Positions 15,147-24,786 of a DNA stretch of 28,551 bases are shown piece by piece; the first letter of the stretch is position 1; every line of letters begins with the position of its first letter. The DNA comes from Ga0077553 sp038215275. Its GTDB lineage: Bacteria; Acidobacteriota; Terriglobia; Bryobacterales; Bryobacteraceae. Both the position numbers and the translations under genes were made by a program. The stretch is from assembly GCA_038215275.1 (NCBI GenBank), contig JBBQRA010000049.1, forward strand, positions 1-28,551. The letters are read 5' to 3'. The notes under the pieces are model-generated. The model searched no databases. It was not told the origin of the DNA and saw only the letters and a list, made by a program, of their open reading frames with translations.

Positions 15147-15956
15147 ATGCCGTCTTCCTCCGACCTGGCCCTAGAGTCTGCGGCCAAACTTCACTTGGGT
15201 GAATTCGCCGAACGGTTCCGCTCAGAGAGCGTGCCGCTGGGCGAGACTTTCACGTATTTCGTCGCCGCAGTGCCGGTGGGCGAAGAGGACATGCGGGAAT
15301 ACTTGGAAGAGCCTGTCGAAGCGCTACCCGCCTTGGTGCGCGCCGCGTTGCCAAAGCTCCTCGTTCTCTTGGTGCCCTATCTCGAACGGCCCGCCGCGCT
15401 CGGCAAACACAAGGCTGCCCGGCAGACGTTCCTGCCCCAGGATTCGCTGGTCGTCATCGACCCGCCAGATGAAAAGGTTCGCTTAACCCTCGCCTACGTC
15501 CCGTCGCCCGGCGAAGGCCAGCCCGGCATCCTCGCCTTCGCTGTCAAAGACATCGACATGAGCGAGTATCATTTTCATCTGTTCAACGCGCTCTCCCGCG
15601 CTGCCTTCGATCGGCTGCCCGAGGCGGCCTTCAGCGGCTACATGGACCTGCTCCGCGTGGAACTGAAAGCGCGCGTCCATGGCGAGGTCGACCAGTTGAG
15701 CTGGGCGGCGAAACAGAATCTGCTCAACAAGCAGGCGTCGTTCCGGGGCGAGACCAAGCTGTTCCGCGAATACGCCCGCGAATCGTTTTTTGATGCGTTG
15801 ACGCTTTATCTCCACGGCCTTTGCTGCGACATCGACGTCGAGCCAGGCCCGCGGCAAATCGCAAGCCGCCATTTGCGGAAACGGCTCGAATACCTCCGGG
15901 CGCAGTTCCCACCGCAGGATGGCTATGCGGTTTTCCCTGAAGAGCTTAAGAATTAA
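15147..15956 (+). CDS. Conserved hypothetical cytoplasmic protein
   Basis: 269 residues, no signal peptide and no membrane segment. I do not recognise a family. It is rich in charged residues and looks alpha/beta with a helical C-terminal half. Notable stretches are ALPKLLVLLVPYLERP (about 66-80), the acidic-aromatic DIDMSEYHFHLFNAL (about 134-148), and a basic tail with SRHLRKRLEYLRAQF. It is divergent from lpxB across a 54-base spacer that holds a TACACT-like -10 near 15128. It may sense or bind something, but no motif allows a specific claim. Base use is like that of its neighbours, and the coding potential seems good because the frame stays open throughout. Confidence 0.7.
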   Translation: MPSSSDLALESAAKLHLGEFAERFRSESVPLGETFTYFVAAVPVGEEDMREYLEEPVEALPALVRAALPKLLVLLVPYLERPAALGKHKAARQTFLPQDSLVVIDPPDEKVRLTLAYVPSPGEGQPGILAFAVKDIDMSEYHFHLFNALSRAAFDRLPEAAFSGYMDLLRVELKARVHGEVDQLSWAAKQNLLNKQASFRGETKLFREYARESFFDALTLYLHGLCCDIDVEPGPRQIASRHLRKRLEYLRAQFPPQDGYAVFPEELKN

Positions 15957-15997
15957 CTGACCTCCCGCCGGCGGTGCAGGCCGTCGATGGAGAGATT

Positions 15998-17680
15998 GTG
16001 CGTTGGCTCTCCATCTTCTGGTTGGCTTCGATGCTGTGGGGCGCTCCCGCGGTAAAGGTGTCGCCGTCCGCTCTGTCGTTCAACTTCGTACAGGGCGTCG
16101 GCACAACCACCGCCTCGCAGACGCTGTCCGTCGCGGCGGTGGCGAACGGCCAAGTGATTGGTTTCGCGATCAATCCGCCGTCGAGCCCTTGGCTGACCAT
16201 TACGCCAGAGAGCGGCCGGACGACGCTGGTGGTCCGGGTGACGGTGAATATTACGTCTCTGGTTGTTGGTGCCTATTCCGACCAGCTGACGATTGCGCCA
16301 ACGGAGGGTTCCAACCGGGACCCGGTTTCTATTCCGGTTACGTTGACCATTCAAGCGCCGCCTGGCAACATCGTGGTTTCGCCGGCCACTCTCGATTTCG
16401 TCTCGCGGTTGGGTGACAACCTGGCTGTCCCGCCCTTACCGGTGATGCTCAGTTCTACCGGAGGCCTGCTTCCTTTCAGCGCCTCGACGAAGGGCACCGC
16501 CTGGCTCACCGCTATGCCGACGACCGGGAGCGTCTTCCCAGGCTTCCGCACTCCGATCCAGATCGCCGTGAACCCGGGCGGACTGAGTCCTGGCGCGTAT
16601 ACCGGTACGGTCACGATCAATACGCCCACGGCGGTGGCGAAAACCACGACCGTCAACGTGCGCCTCATCATTCAGCCGGGGATACCCGAAATCAGCGCCG
16701 TCTGGCCCGCCAGTCTACCGGCGCAGTCGCCGGCCAGCCTCCTGACTATCCGCGGCACCCGCTTCTTTCCGGGGACCATCGCGAAAGTAAATAATGAGCC
16801 AGTGTTGACCATCGTGCTTGGGGAAAACGCTCTCCAGGTCACCGTACCGGCCAGTTTGATGACCGATTCGCGGGTCCTGCCCATCACGGTTACGAATCCC
16901 GGCGCCGGAGGCGGCGATGCAACGGCGACTTTTGTCACGACCCTGCCGGGACCGGTCATCCGCGGAATTGGCCATGCCGCGAACCAGACGGCCTCGGCAT
17001 CCCCCGGCTCTCTGCTTGTCATCTACGGCCAGAACATCGGGCCGGAAACGCTGGTCTCGTTTGACCCAGTGTTGTCCCGGGTCCCGACCAGCCTGGCCAA
17101 CGTCTCGGTCGAACTGCAGGGGCAGGGCGCGCCCATCCTTTACGCATGGAAAGACCAGATCTGTATCGCGGTCCCTTATGGACTGGAAATAAACCGCCCC
17201 TATATGTTGCAGGTGGCCTACGCGGGAAAAAACTCAAACCTCTGGCCCATCTTCGTCACCCCGGCCGCGCCTGGCATATTCACGACGACAGGCGCTGGCG
17301 CGGGTCCGGTGGCTGCGTACGCCTACGACGAAGAGAAGAAGGAATACTATCTGGTGACTGAGGCGGCTCCCGCTTTGCGGGGTGGGTACGCCGTGCTCTA
17401 TGCCACCGGCGAGGGAATGCCCGTGCTACCGGCAGATGCGGGCCGCCTGGATGGCGTCATCGCACAAAATGCCAGCCAGCCCCATAGTCAGGCGACGGTT
17501 ACCGTGGGGGGCCTTCCCGCGGAGGTCCACTACGCGGGGGCAAGTCCGGGCCTAATTGTCGGCATCATCCAACTGAACATCCGCCTTCCTCCGACGGTCG
17601 CCCCGGGGAAGGCTGTGCCAGTAGCCATTCGCATTCGGGGAGTGACGAGTCCGGCAGGTCCCACGCTCAACGTGAAGTGA
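15998..17680 (+). CDS. Secreted BACON/IPT-domain protein with Solibacter-type C-terminal domain
   Basis: 560 residues from GTG 15998, which has GGAGAG just ahead; an upstream GTG at 15974 is possible. The signal peptide is VRWLSIFWLASMLWGAPA. Two BACON-like immunoglobulin-fold repeats follow, each with SPWLTI/TAWLTA and a VNxxxLxxGxYxxxxTI pattern (about 20-120 and 125-225). An IPT/TIG-like domain has the SLLTIRGTRFFPGT motif (about 245-320). The last about 220 residues match the C-terminal domain first described in Solibacter, with GSLLVIYGQNIGP, YAWKDQICIAVPYGL, YATGEGM and GLIVGIIQLNIRLP. It is probably cell-surface or extracellular and binds polysaccharide or protein; no enzymatic residues are evident. 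Confidence 0.85.
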   Translation: MRWLSIFWLASMLWGAPAVKVSPSALSFNFVQGVGTTTASQTLSVAAVANGQVIGFAINPPSSPWLTITPESGRTTLVVRVTVNITSLVVGAYSDQLTIAPTEGSNRDPVSIPVTLTIQAPPGNIVVSPATLDFVSRLGDNLAVPPLPVMLSSTGGLLPFSASTKGTAWLTAMPTTGSVFPGFRTPIQIAVNPGGLSPGAYTGTVTINTPTAVAKTTTVNVRLIIQPGIPEISAVWPASLPAQSPASLLTIRGTRFFPGTIAKVNNEPVLTIVLGENALQVTVPASLMTDSRVLPITVTNPGAGGGDATATFVTTLPGPVIRGIGHAANQTASASPGSLLVIYGQNIGPETLVSFDPVLSRVPTSLANVSVELQGQGAPILYAWKDQICIAVPYGLEINRPYMLQVAYAGKNSNLWPIFVTPAAPGIFTTTGAGAGPVAAYAYDEEKKEYYLVTEAAPALRGGYAVLYATGEGMPVLPADAGRLDGVIAQNASQPHSQATVTVGGLPAEVHYAGASPGLIVGIIQLNIRLPPTVAPGKAVPVAIRIRGVTSPAGPTLNVK

Positions 17681-17683
17681 GAC

Positions 17684-18853
17684 CTACCGCAACGGCTCAA
17701 TGCGCCGCATCTGCCAAGCGAGTCGGCGCCGGTCCGGGCCCAGGCCTTGCTCTTCGGGGATAACGTACTTCTCGGCATCAATCTGCAGCACGGCGGCGCG
17801 CCCAGGCGTAAGCGGCACCTGGATAGAGAAGTCGCCAAATACGAGGCTCTCTCGGGCTACCATCTGGCCATTCAACCGGATTCGCAGCTCCTGGTCGTCG
17901 AGAGGCCGGGCCCATCCGGGGATTGTCCCGTGGATCACGGCGGTGCTGGCATACTCGGGTAGCATCCAGTGCAATCGCGTCGCCGCCCACTGGTCGGCAT
18001 ACAAGCCTTGCGCCCGGAAATAGACGGCATCGATCTGCGCCCGGCAGACGTGGACGAAGCGTCGGGCGACATAGTCACCCAAGGCCCCCGGCATCACCTT
18101 CCGGATCCTCTGTGACCAGATCTTGTCGTAGGTATCAAGGCCGTAGAACCACCAGCCCGGAGGACGCTTCTGCCCGCTGTGCTTCTGAAGCATCGCGGCC
18201 AACTCGCGGAACCGCTCTTGTCCGCCGGCGAAGGACTTCGCCGCTTCATACTCGCGGATGCAGCCAAACTTTTCCGGCACGTACGCCAAGCCGAATCGCT
18301 TGCCCAAACGGATCAACAGGTCCCAATCCATGCCAAAGTGCAGCGACTCATCCGCCCACCCGACAGCCTCCAAGCAATCCCGCCGGAAGAACACCGATTG
18401 CTGCAGGATGTAGTCGAGAACAAACGTCAGTTTCCAGAGATTGAACGGTTCCGTAAAGGGAAACTGTTGCCGCACGTTTCCGTCGTAGTCAATCTGAAAG
18501 CCCTCGCCGTAGATGGCCCCGGCGTCGGGATTGGCCTGGCATCCCGCCACTCCGTGTGCAATCGCGCAGGGCAGGTAGACGTCATCCGAATTCAGCCAGG
18601 CTACGATCTCACCCTTGGCCCGCTGAAATCCCTTGTTGATGGCGTGGGTCTGGCCACGGTCCTTCTCCGAAATAAAGGTGAGCCGGCTGCTGTATTCAGC
18701 CGCGACGGCCGCCGTGCTGTCGGTGGAGCCGCCGTCCATGATGATGTACTCGACGTTGGGATAGCTCTGGCTCAGGACGCTTTCAATCGTCGCCCGAATG
18801 AAGTGTCCCTGATTATATGACGGCGTAACGATGGTGACGAGGGGAGTGCTCAC
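17684..18853 (-). CDS. Family 2 glycosyltransferase with C-terminal beta domain
   Basis: 389 residues. The GT-A part has LVTIVTPSYNQGHFI, MDGGSTDST, AWLNSDDVYLP and FGMDWDLLIRLGKRF. From about residue 275 it is followed by a beta-rich module (RLHWMLPEYAST, IRLNGQMVAR, FSIQVPL) that is not part of the GT fold and resembles the C-terminus of the neighbouring fusion protein. GTG 18853 is the start; its GTGA overlaps the stop of the upstream gene by 4 bases, indicating coupling. It is the last gene of the gmd-fcl operon, which points to assembly of a fucose-containing surface glycan. The donor sugar is unknown. Confidence 0.87.
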   Translation of the reverse strand: MSTPLVTIVTPSYNQGHFIRATIESVLSQSYPNVEYIIMDGGSTDSTAAVAAEYSSRLTFISEKDRGQTHAINKGFQRAKGEIVAWLNSDDVYLPCAIAHGVAGCQANPDAGAIYGEGFQIDYDGNVRQQFPFTEPFNLWKLTFVLDYILQQSVFFRRDCLEAVGWADESLHFGMDWDLLIRLGKRFGLAYVPEKFGCIREYEAAKSFAGGQERFRELAAMLQKHSGQKRPPGWWFYGLDTYDKIWSQRIRKVMPGALGDYVARRFVHVCRAQIDAVYFRAQGLYADQWAATRLHWMLPEYASTAVIHGTIPGWARPLDDQELRIRLNGQMVARESLVFGDFSIQVPLTPGRAAVLQIDAEKYVIPEEQGLGPDRRRLAWQMRRIEPLR

Positions 18854-21174
18854 TTCGAGGTACTCGTCGGTTCAAACTGAATCGTGTCCACGACACAGCC
18901 CAATTGCCGATAATCCCCGCTTTTCTTAGGCCGCCAAGTCCGGTCCGTTTCCACCTGCATTTTGCAGGTCGTACCGCGATACTCCCTAGGCACGGGTGCC
19001 GTCAACGCGTACTCGCCGGATGCCAATTGCTGCCGATGAATCGCCTTACCGTTGAGCTTGACGGTCAAAGTCAGTGGCCCACCGGGCGCCCAGTGCTTCC
19101 CGGCCAGGGCCAGACGGCCGGCATCTTCTGGAATCGTCTGTTCGGACTGCCAGACTCCCGAAATCCATCCATCCTCCCAACGGCCAGTAAACTTCCGCCC
19201 GAATCCGGTCATCTCTTGCCACTCGGCCAGGAAGCGCTTCCGCTGCCCTGGATTGTGATACATCCCTAGCGCCAGGCTCAGTGCGTAGGAGGTCATCGAG
19301 GGCTTCGACCGGTCGAAATACTGATCTTTCCGATCGAGCAGATAGCAAGCGTAGCCGTTGATCCATTCATACGGCGCGTATTGAAACTGCGTCTTCACCG
19401 TGCTTAGGATCTCCTGATACACCAGACGGCGCTTGGACAAAGTCTTGTTGTCCATGTGCATCCGGCTCGTTGCCAGGAACTCGTCGACCTTGCGAATCCC
19501 ATATCGCTTGGCGATGCGAATCCACAACTCGTAGTCGAGCGCGAAGTGCATGTCGACGTTCATCATGCCCGCGTTGTGGAAGGCTTCGCGCATCATGAAC
19601 GCCGCCGGTTGGCAGATGTAGCACTGGTTGTTCAGCGTGCGAAGGTCGAACGGCTGCGTCGGGTATGGCGCGATGATCTCGCCGTCGAGCTTCACATGGT
19701 AAGCCTCGCCGTAAATCATCCCTACGCCCGGGTTCGCTTTGAAGTGCTTGGCGATTGTGCTGAGCGCACCGGGCAAATAAGTATCGTCCGAATTGAGGAA
19801 CGTGAAAATCTCGCCGGTGGTGGCGTGATAGCCTTTGTTGACGGCATCCGCCTGGCCCCGATCCTTCTCCGAAACCCAGCGAAACCGGTCACCGTACTTT
19901 TGAAGAATCTCAACAGAACCGTCCTTCGACCCGGCGTCCATCACGACGTAATCCACATGGGGATAGTCCTGCGAGAGCACGCTTTCAATGGTCTCTTCGA
20001 GGAAGTGCGCCATGTTGTACGTCGGCGTGACGATGCCGATGACCGGCCAGGAATCCACCTGGATCGGCGACGGCTTTCGGTATGCCGGACTAGTAATGCC
20101 GGCAAAGGCCTGGTCTGTCAGGGAGACCGCTTGCTCCCAGGAGAACTGCCTGACGCGCTCTCGGCCTTTTTCCACCAAATCCTGGCGGAGCGCTGCATCG
20201 CCAGCTAAACGGAGAATGCCTTCGGCAATACTGGCTGGGTTGAGCGGGTCAACGAGCACCGCGGCATCGCCAGCCACCTCGACGCAACTGCCGGAATCCG
20301 AGGTAATCGCCGGGCACCCGCAGTAGAACGCTTCGAGGAGCGGGATGCCGAAGCCTTCGAATTTGGTAGCGAACAGTAGCGCCAAGGCATGCTGGTAGAT
20401 CTCCGGAATCAGCGCCTTGTCGACATAGCCCAACATCCGTACGGAGTCCCGCAAACCCAGACTGGCGATCTCCTTCTCCACGCGACCGAACTCTGCGGGA
20501 GAGCCGCTGAGCACCAGTTGAATGTCGCGTGCCCCCGAATCGACCACCTTTCGCAGGGCCTGCAGAACGTTCGAGTGATTCTTGTGCGGCCAGAAATTGG
20601 CGGGGAAATAAAGGTACCGTTCCGGCAGGCTGAGTGCGGAGAAGCCAGCAGTGCGAGCCGCGGGCAACGCCCGTTTAAACTCTGCGTCCGCATCCAGGTG
20701 AATCACGCATATCTTGTCCGCATTCACGCTAAATTTCTGAACTATTGTCGACTTTGCATGCTCGCTGAGCGTAAAGAGCACGTCACAATTCAGAGCCGTG
20801 GGGCCGTAGGTCTGGCGCCGCCATTTGAGAACGGCCGCGTCAAAAAATTCCGGAAAAAACTCGTGCTGGACATCGGGCATCATGACGGCGCTCGGTTGAG
20901 AGACGACGAGCGGTTCCAGTACCAGCAAAGGACAGAAATAGAGATCGAACCCACCAGCCCGGACCGCATCTTCAATCGTTTGCAGACCGCGCTCGTGACT
21001 GATGCCGATGATTTCCGCGGTGGGCGCGAACTCGCGAACGTGCGCCGCCTCTTCTTCGTGGACCCAAACTCGTAACTGGTGATGGGACAACCCGCGAATT
21101 ACATTGCGCAGGTAGTTTTCCATGCCGCCAATCTTGCCCTTGTAATACTGGCGCAAATTGATGGCGATTTTCAT
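18850..21174 (-). CDS. GT4-GT2 bifunctional glycosyltransferase fusion with C-terminal beta domain
   Basis: 774 residues. Residues 1-360 are a GT-B GT4 enzyme: GGMENYLRNV near the start, PANFWPHKNH (191-200), VLSGSP, and the EX7E motif EGFGIPLLE (Glu273-Glu281). Residues 377-655 are a GT-A GT2 enzyme: IGIVTPTYNMAHFL, DAGSKDGS, TFLNSDDTY (Asp463, Asp464) and LDYELWIRIAKRYG. Residues about 665-774 form a beta-rich module with LTVKLNGKAIHRQQL. The GT2 half is homologous along its full length to the enzyme at 6835-7812. Such a fusion would add two sugars in sequence to one acceptor in the cytoplasm. It overlaps the next gene by 4 bases and follows the 1189-residue gene after 16 bases. Confidence 0.88.
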   Translation of the reverse strand: MKIAINLRQYYKGKIGGMENYLRNVIRGLSHHQLRVWVHEEEAAHVREFAPTAEIIGISHERGLQTIEDAVRAGGFDLYFCPLLVLEPLVVSQPSAVMMPDVQHEFFPEFFDAAVLKWRRQTYGPTALNCDVLFTLSEHAKSTIVQKFSVNADKICVIHLDADAEFKRALPAARTAGFSALSLPERYLYFPANFWPHKNHSNVLQALRKVVDSGARDIQLVLSGSPAEFGRVEKEIASLGLRDSVRMLGYVDKALIPEIYQHALALLFATKFEGFGIPLLEAFYCGCPAITSDSGSCVEVAGDAAVLVDPLNPASIAEGILRLAGDAALRQDLVEKGRERVRQFSWEQAVSLTDQAFAGITSPAYRKPSPIQVDSWPVIGIVTPTYNMAHFLEETIESVLSQDYPHVDYVVMDAGSKDGSVEILQKYGDRFRWVSEKDRGQADAVNKGYHATTGEIFTFLNSDDTYLPGALSTIAKHFKANPGVGMIYGEAYHVKLDGEIIAPYPTQPFDLRTLNNQCYICQPAAFMMREAFHNAGMMNVDMHFALDYELWIRIAKRYGIRKVDEFLATSRMHMDNKTLSKRRLVYQEILSTVKTQFQYAPYEWINGYACYLLDRKDQYFDRSKPSMTSYALSLALGMYHNPGQRKRFLAEWQEMTGFGRKFTGRWEDGWISGVWQSEQTIPEDAGRLALAGKHWAPGGPLTLTVKLNGKAIHRQQLASGEYALTAPVPREYRGTTCKMQVETDRTWRPKKSGDYRQLGCVVDTIQFEPTSTSK

Positions 21175-21190
21175 AGGTTCGGGTAAGACT

Positions 21191-24100
21191 TCAATGGTTC
21201 TTTCTTATCGTTCTTCGGAAAACTGACTGTAGCAAAGTCTCCGACTCAGCCGCAAGGATTTGCCCTCTTAAGTCCTGCTCGCTCAACGCCAACTCTTCAG
21301 TTGAGCGGCGATAGCGGTCCCGCTCGGCTGTGATTCGCTCGAGGTCCGACCTCAACAGGGCGAACTTTTCTTCTGCAGCCAGGCGAGCGGTTCGTTCCTG
21401 GTTGAGTTCCGCCAGCATCTTTTGCCAGCCTTCACGCTCCTCCGCCTGCCGGCGCCGGGCCTCGGATTGGGCAGCGGCGACGGAATCGAGGTCTGCCGCC
21501 AAGTGGGCCCGGCGAAAGGTCTCTGCGTGGAGGTGGGCGGTCGTGGCCTCCAAGGCAACCAGGCGCTCCGCCGCGGCCTGCTCGAACATGCGGAGCCGGT
21601 TACCCTGCTCCACGTTGTCTGCAATGGCGGCGCCCAAGAGCAGATTGGCGTGTTGGAGCGCGGCCAGGCGCTCCGTGGCTGCGAGGTCCAACTCCTGAAC
21701 GCGAGCGATCTGCCACGCACGTTCGCTCTGCAGCACCGCGGTTTCCCCACGGAGGCGGGCGATGTCTTCCTGCTGAGCCCGGAGCAGGACATTGGCCTCT
21801 TCAATGGCGACGAGGCGGGCGGCATAGCCTGCACGCAACTCCCGAATCTCGTCGTCCTGCCGGTGAAGTAGGCTGTCGGCGCTTTCAATCGCCGACAGGC
21901 GGGCGGCGTTACCTTCCCGAAGCTCCTGAATCTCATGCTCCTGCTTTTGGAGTAACGTGTTGGCTTCTTTAATGGCGACGAGGCGGACGGCATAGCCCGC
22001 ACGCAACTCCCGAATCTCGTCGTCCTGGCGGTGAAGCAGGCTGTCCGCACGTTCAAGCGCCGACAGGCGGGCGGCGTTACCCTCCCGAAGCTCCTGAATG
22101 TCATGCTCCTGCTTCTCGAGTAGCGTGTTGGCTTCTTTAATGGCGACGAGGCGGACGGCATAACCCGCACGCAACTCCCGAATCTCGTCGTCCTGCCGGT
22201 GAAGCAGGCTGTCGGCGCGTTTAATTGCCGACAGGCGGTCGGCATTCTCGTCCCGCAGGTCCGCTAGCTCCTTAGAGATCGTTTCGATCAACTTTAATCG
22301 GCTGTCAGCAGCCACCTGCAACTGGGCCCAGCTCGGCTCCGCCCCCTGGAAAGGGCGGTCCAGCTCGTCCAACCCATCAGCCCGGTTGGCCGCGGCCGAA
22401 GTGACCAGCTCATGCGTTCGGGAGAGCTCTTCCAGCTTCGTCAGACGCTCCTCCGCCGCTGTGCGCCAGATCGTGGCCAACTGGACGACAGAATCCGCAA
22501 CTGCCGAAGCGAGTTCAATCACGTCCGCCGGACCGTTCGGATTCGCTTTTGCCTGTTCCAGCGCCCGAACGACGGCTTCGACTGTCACCCCTTCTATGCA
22601 GAGGGGCCGTCCGAAGACACAATCCCAGCGGCAGCCAAAACAGGGTAAGGGATGCACGACACCCACCGCGCCCGTCCCCCATGGGCGGTAGTGCGGCCAC
22701 GTTCCCCCACCAAACACCACCGCGCCCGGGGTGCCGTAGGCCTGTGCGAGATGGGCCGGTCCCGTGTCGTTCCCCAGGAAGAATTTGGCCTGCGCCAGCA
22801 ATCCTCCCAGCACCGATAACTCGTCAGTCGTACCCGCGAATACCGCCGCGGTAGCTCCACGGCTGCGCAGTTCCGCCGCATGGGATTCGAGCGCCTCCTT
22901 CTCATGCGCCTCACCCGTCAGGATCACCGGCATAGCAAAGCCCTGGGTTGCCTGTTCCAAGGCCGAGGCGAAGGACTCAGCGGGCCAACGTTTGACGAGC
23001 GTGGAAGCCGCGCCGAGAGGAAAGCAGACGGCATAGTCGCCGACGCCCATTCCGTTTGCCTCCAGGAAGGAGGTCGTTTGCCGATCCTGCTCCGGGTTGA
23101 TCGTCCACCGGGGCGCCGGGCAGTCCTCGATCCCCACCGCCTTGGCTAGTTGGGCGTAACGGTCTCCCTCGATCATTTCCGAGTGCCAGGCCGGACCGTC
23201 GAACTCCACCGGGTCCAGCAGGGCCTCCCGCAACAGCGTGGGAAGCAATCCCTGCGGTGCCTCCATCCGGGTACACGCCAAGTTCACTGGGGCCTGCCAG
23301 CGGCTGGCCAAGTACCAGGAAAGCCACGAGGGTTCGAGTTCGGCGCTCAAAACGATATCTGGCCGCAACTCGCCCAACTGCTCATTTAGTTCGCGCAGCG
23401 CCTCGGCTACCTTCGGGCCCGGCTGCGAGTGGGCGCTCGGATCGAGGCGGATCGGCGCCACTTGGTCCGGGGGCGATGGGAACAAAGCAGGAAACTTTGC
23501 GAATGGGGCCCGGCAAAGCAAAAGGATCGACGCCTTTCCGTACTTCCGCCGGAGCGCCGCGAAGAGCGACGACGCCAGGACCAGATCTCCGAGCCCACCG
23601 AGGTGGATCACCACCACCTGCCGGACCGCGGCCCGGCGACGCGGCGCCGGTGTTCCTTGAGCCAGATACTCCCGGAAGAAACTCAGCGCCTCTCCTGCCC
23701 GGACGCGGTGCTCTTCTCTCTTTCCAGCCAGGGCCGCGATTCGATCCTGACGGCGTGCGGCCGATTCCGTCACTCGTTCCACGATTGGGCCGGCTTCAAG
23801 TTCCGCAGCGAGGAGATCGAACTCGCGCGCCAAGCCGCTCAGCTTTTGGCCTCGCATCAGGCACACAGGGATCGTCCCGGCCAAGATGGCCTGAATAGCC
23901 ATGTGATATCGCTGCGAAAGCACCGTTGCGGCAGGCCGCAGCAAGCTCACCATTTCCTGCGGGGTGTAGAAGGCGGGTGGTACCTCGACGGAGGGCTCCT
24001 GCATAAAAGCCCGTACGTCGGCCGCGGCGGCGGTGTCGTAGAGCGGGCCTTGCCTGCTCTCGTTGTTAAGAAAGGCAATCTGATAGCCGCCGTCTCTCGC

Positions 24101-24760
24101 TAAGCGGTCCAGCGCTTCGGCCAGCACCCGTTTGGGGCCTATATCTACCGGATCGGCGTGGTGGACGACGTTTACAACGAGCAGCGGCCGCTCGGTTTGC
24201 ATCCCCAGCCGGTTCCAAAGCTCCGCTGCCCAGGCGTCCGTCTCCGCGCCGGGGCAGAAAAGCCAGGCCAAATCGGCCGCTACGCGAATTCGCTCCGGAG
24301 GAACTCCTAGGTCGAGCAGCGCCTCTCGGCATGCCTCGGAGCGGACGGTCCAGGAACGGATTGCGGAATAGTGGCTGGCAAAGAGTTGGCGGGCTTCCGG
24401 CGTATGCAAGCGATCTACGCCGACGGAGATCGCGTCAACAGGAAGGCCGCGCCGCAATATAGCGCTGATCGCCGGACCCACGGTTTGCAGCGGATACCCG
24501 AGCCCCTCAAACTCCGCCACCGGCGTATCGCCCACGAGTAGACCGGGCGCATTCGGCATTTCCGTCATGCGGGACCCCACCGGATAGTAACGATGCGGGG
24601 CCGGGTAGCTCCCTCGGAAGCGACTCGCTTCCGCAAGTACCGGAACATCCAGAACCACGTTGCCGGGCAGCAACTTCCAGAACTCTTGCGCCATCAACTC
24701 ATCGCCAATGTTGCCCGAGCCCACCCCGTTACTGATCTGGATTAAACGGATCCGCTTCAT
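21191..24760 (-). CDS. Three-module glycan protein: pyruvyltransferase-like, GT9, long coiled coil
   Basis: 1189 residues. Module 1 (about 1-370) resembles polysaccharide pyruvyl transferases of the CsaB type: GVGSGNIGDELM at the start, ISVGVDRL, RSEACREALLDLG, VAADLAWLF and LSQRYHMAIQAILAGT. Module 2 (about 378-740) is a GT9 heptosyltransferase-like GT-B enzyme: VVIHLGGLGDLVLAS, FPLGAAS..KRWP, FLGNDTGPAHLAQAYGTP and a Cys cluster CFGCRWDC...C (707-721). Module 3 (about 765-1175) is a long coiled coil ending in a basic RRTIRKNH tail. It includes six 28-residue units at 842-1009. No membrane segment is visible. It may tether enzyme activity to a filament or partner; that is inference. It lies 26 bases after fcl. 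The pyruvyl activity is a guess from fold motifs. Confidence 0.8.
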   Translation of the reverse strand: MKRIRLIQISNGVGSGNIGDELMAQEFWKLLPGNVVLDVPVLAEASRFRGSYPAPHRYYPVGSRMTEMPNAPGLLVGDTPVAEFEGLGYPLQTVGPAISAILRRGLPVDAISVGVDRLHTPEARQLFASHYSAIRSWTVRSEACREALLDLGVPPERIRVAADLAWLFCPGAETDAWAAELWNRLGMQTERPLLVVNVVHHADPVDIGPKRVLAEALDRLARDGGYQIAFLNNESRQGPLYDTAAAADVRAFMQEPSVEVPPAFYTPQEMVSLLRPAATVLSQRYHMAIQAILAGTIPVCLMRGQKLSGLAREFDLLAAELEAGPIVERVTESAARRQDRIAALAGKREEHRVRAGEALSFFREYLAQGTPAPRRRAAVRQVVVIHLGGLGDLVLASSLFAALRRKYGKASILLLCRAPFAKFPALFPSPPDQVAPIRLDPSAHSQPGPKVAEALRELNEQLGELRPDIVLSAELEPSWLSWYLASRWQAPVNLACTRMEAPQGLLPTLLREALLDPVEFDGPAWHSEMIEGDRYAQLAKAVGIEDCPAPRWTINPEQDRQTTSFLEANGMGVGDYAVCFPLGAASTLVKRWPAESFASALEQATQGFAMPVILTGEAHEKEALESHAAELRSRGATAAVFAGTTDELSVLGGLLAQAKFFLGNDTGPAHLAQAYGTPGAVVFGGGTWPHYRPWGTGAVGVVHPLPCFGCRWDCVFGRPLCIEGVTVEAVVRALEQAKANPNGPADVIELASAVADSVVQLATIWRTAAEERLTKLEELSRTHELVTSAAANRADGLDELDRPFQGAEPSWAQLQVAADSRLKLIETISKELADLRDENADRLSAIKRADSLLHRQDDEIRELRAGYAVRLVAIKEANTLLEKQEHDIQELREGNAARLSALERADSLLHRQDDEIRELRAGYAVRLVAIKEANTLLQKQEHEIQELREGNAARLSAIESADSLLHRQDDEIRELRAGYAARLVAIEEANVLLRAQQEDIARLRGETAVLQSERAWQIARVQELDLAATERLAALQHANLLLGAAIADNVEQGNRLRMFEQAAAERLVALEATTAHLHAETFRRAHLAADLDSVAAAQSEARRRQAEEREGWQKMLAELNQERTARLAAEEKFALLRSDLERITAERDRYRRSTEELALSEQDLRGQILAAESETLLQSVFRRTIRKNH
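21734..22237 (-). repeat. Three 168-bp tandem repeats encoding six 28-residue coiled-coil units
   Basis: Residues 842-1009 fall into units of 28 (four heptads), alternating type A (RLSA...ADSLLHRQDDEI) and type B (RLVAI.EAN.LL..QE..I). At DNA level the word CCCGAATCTC recurs at 21841, 22009 and 22177, exactly 168 apart. Two units repeat nearly identically and the third pair is more diverged. The repeats stay in frame with the gene. Confidence 0.9.
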
Positions 24761-24786
24761 TTCGAGGCGAACAACACTGTCCCCTA

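Noticed and set aside
21734..22237. CRISPR-like or mobile repeat array
   Set aside because: The repeats are 168 bp, in frame, and encode heptad coiled coil within a gene.
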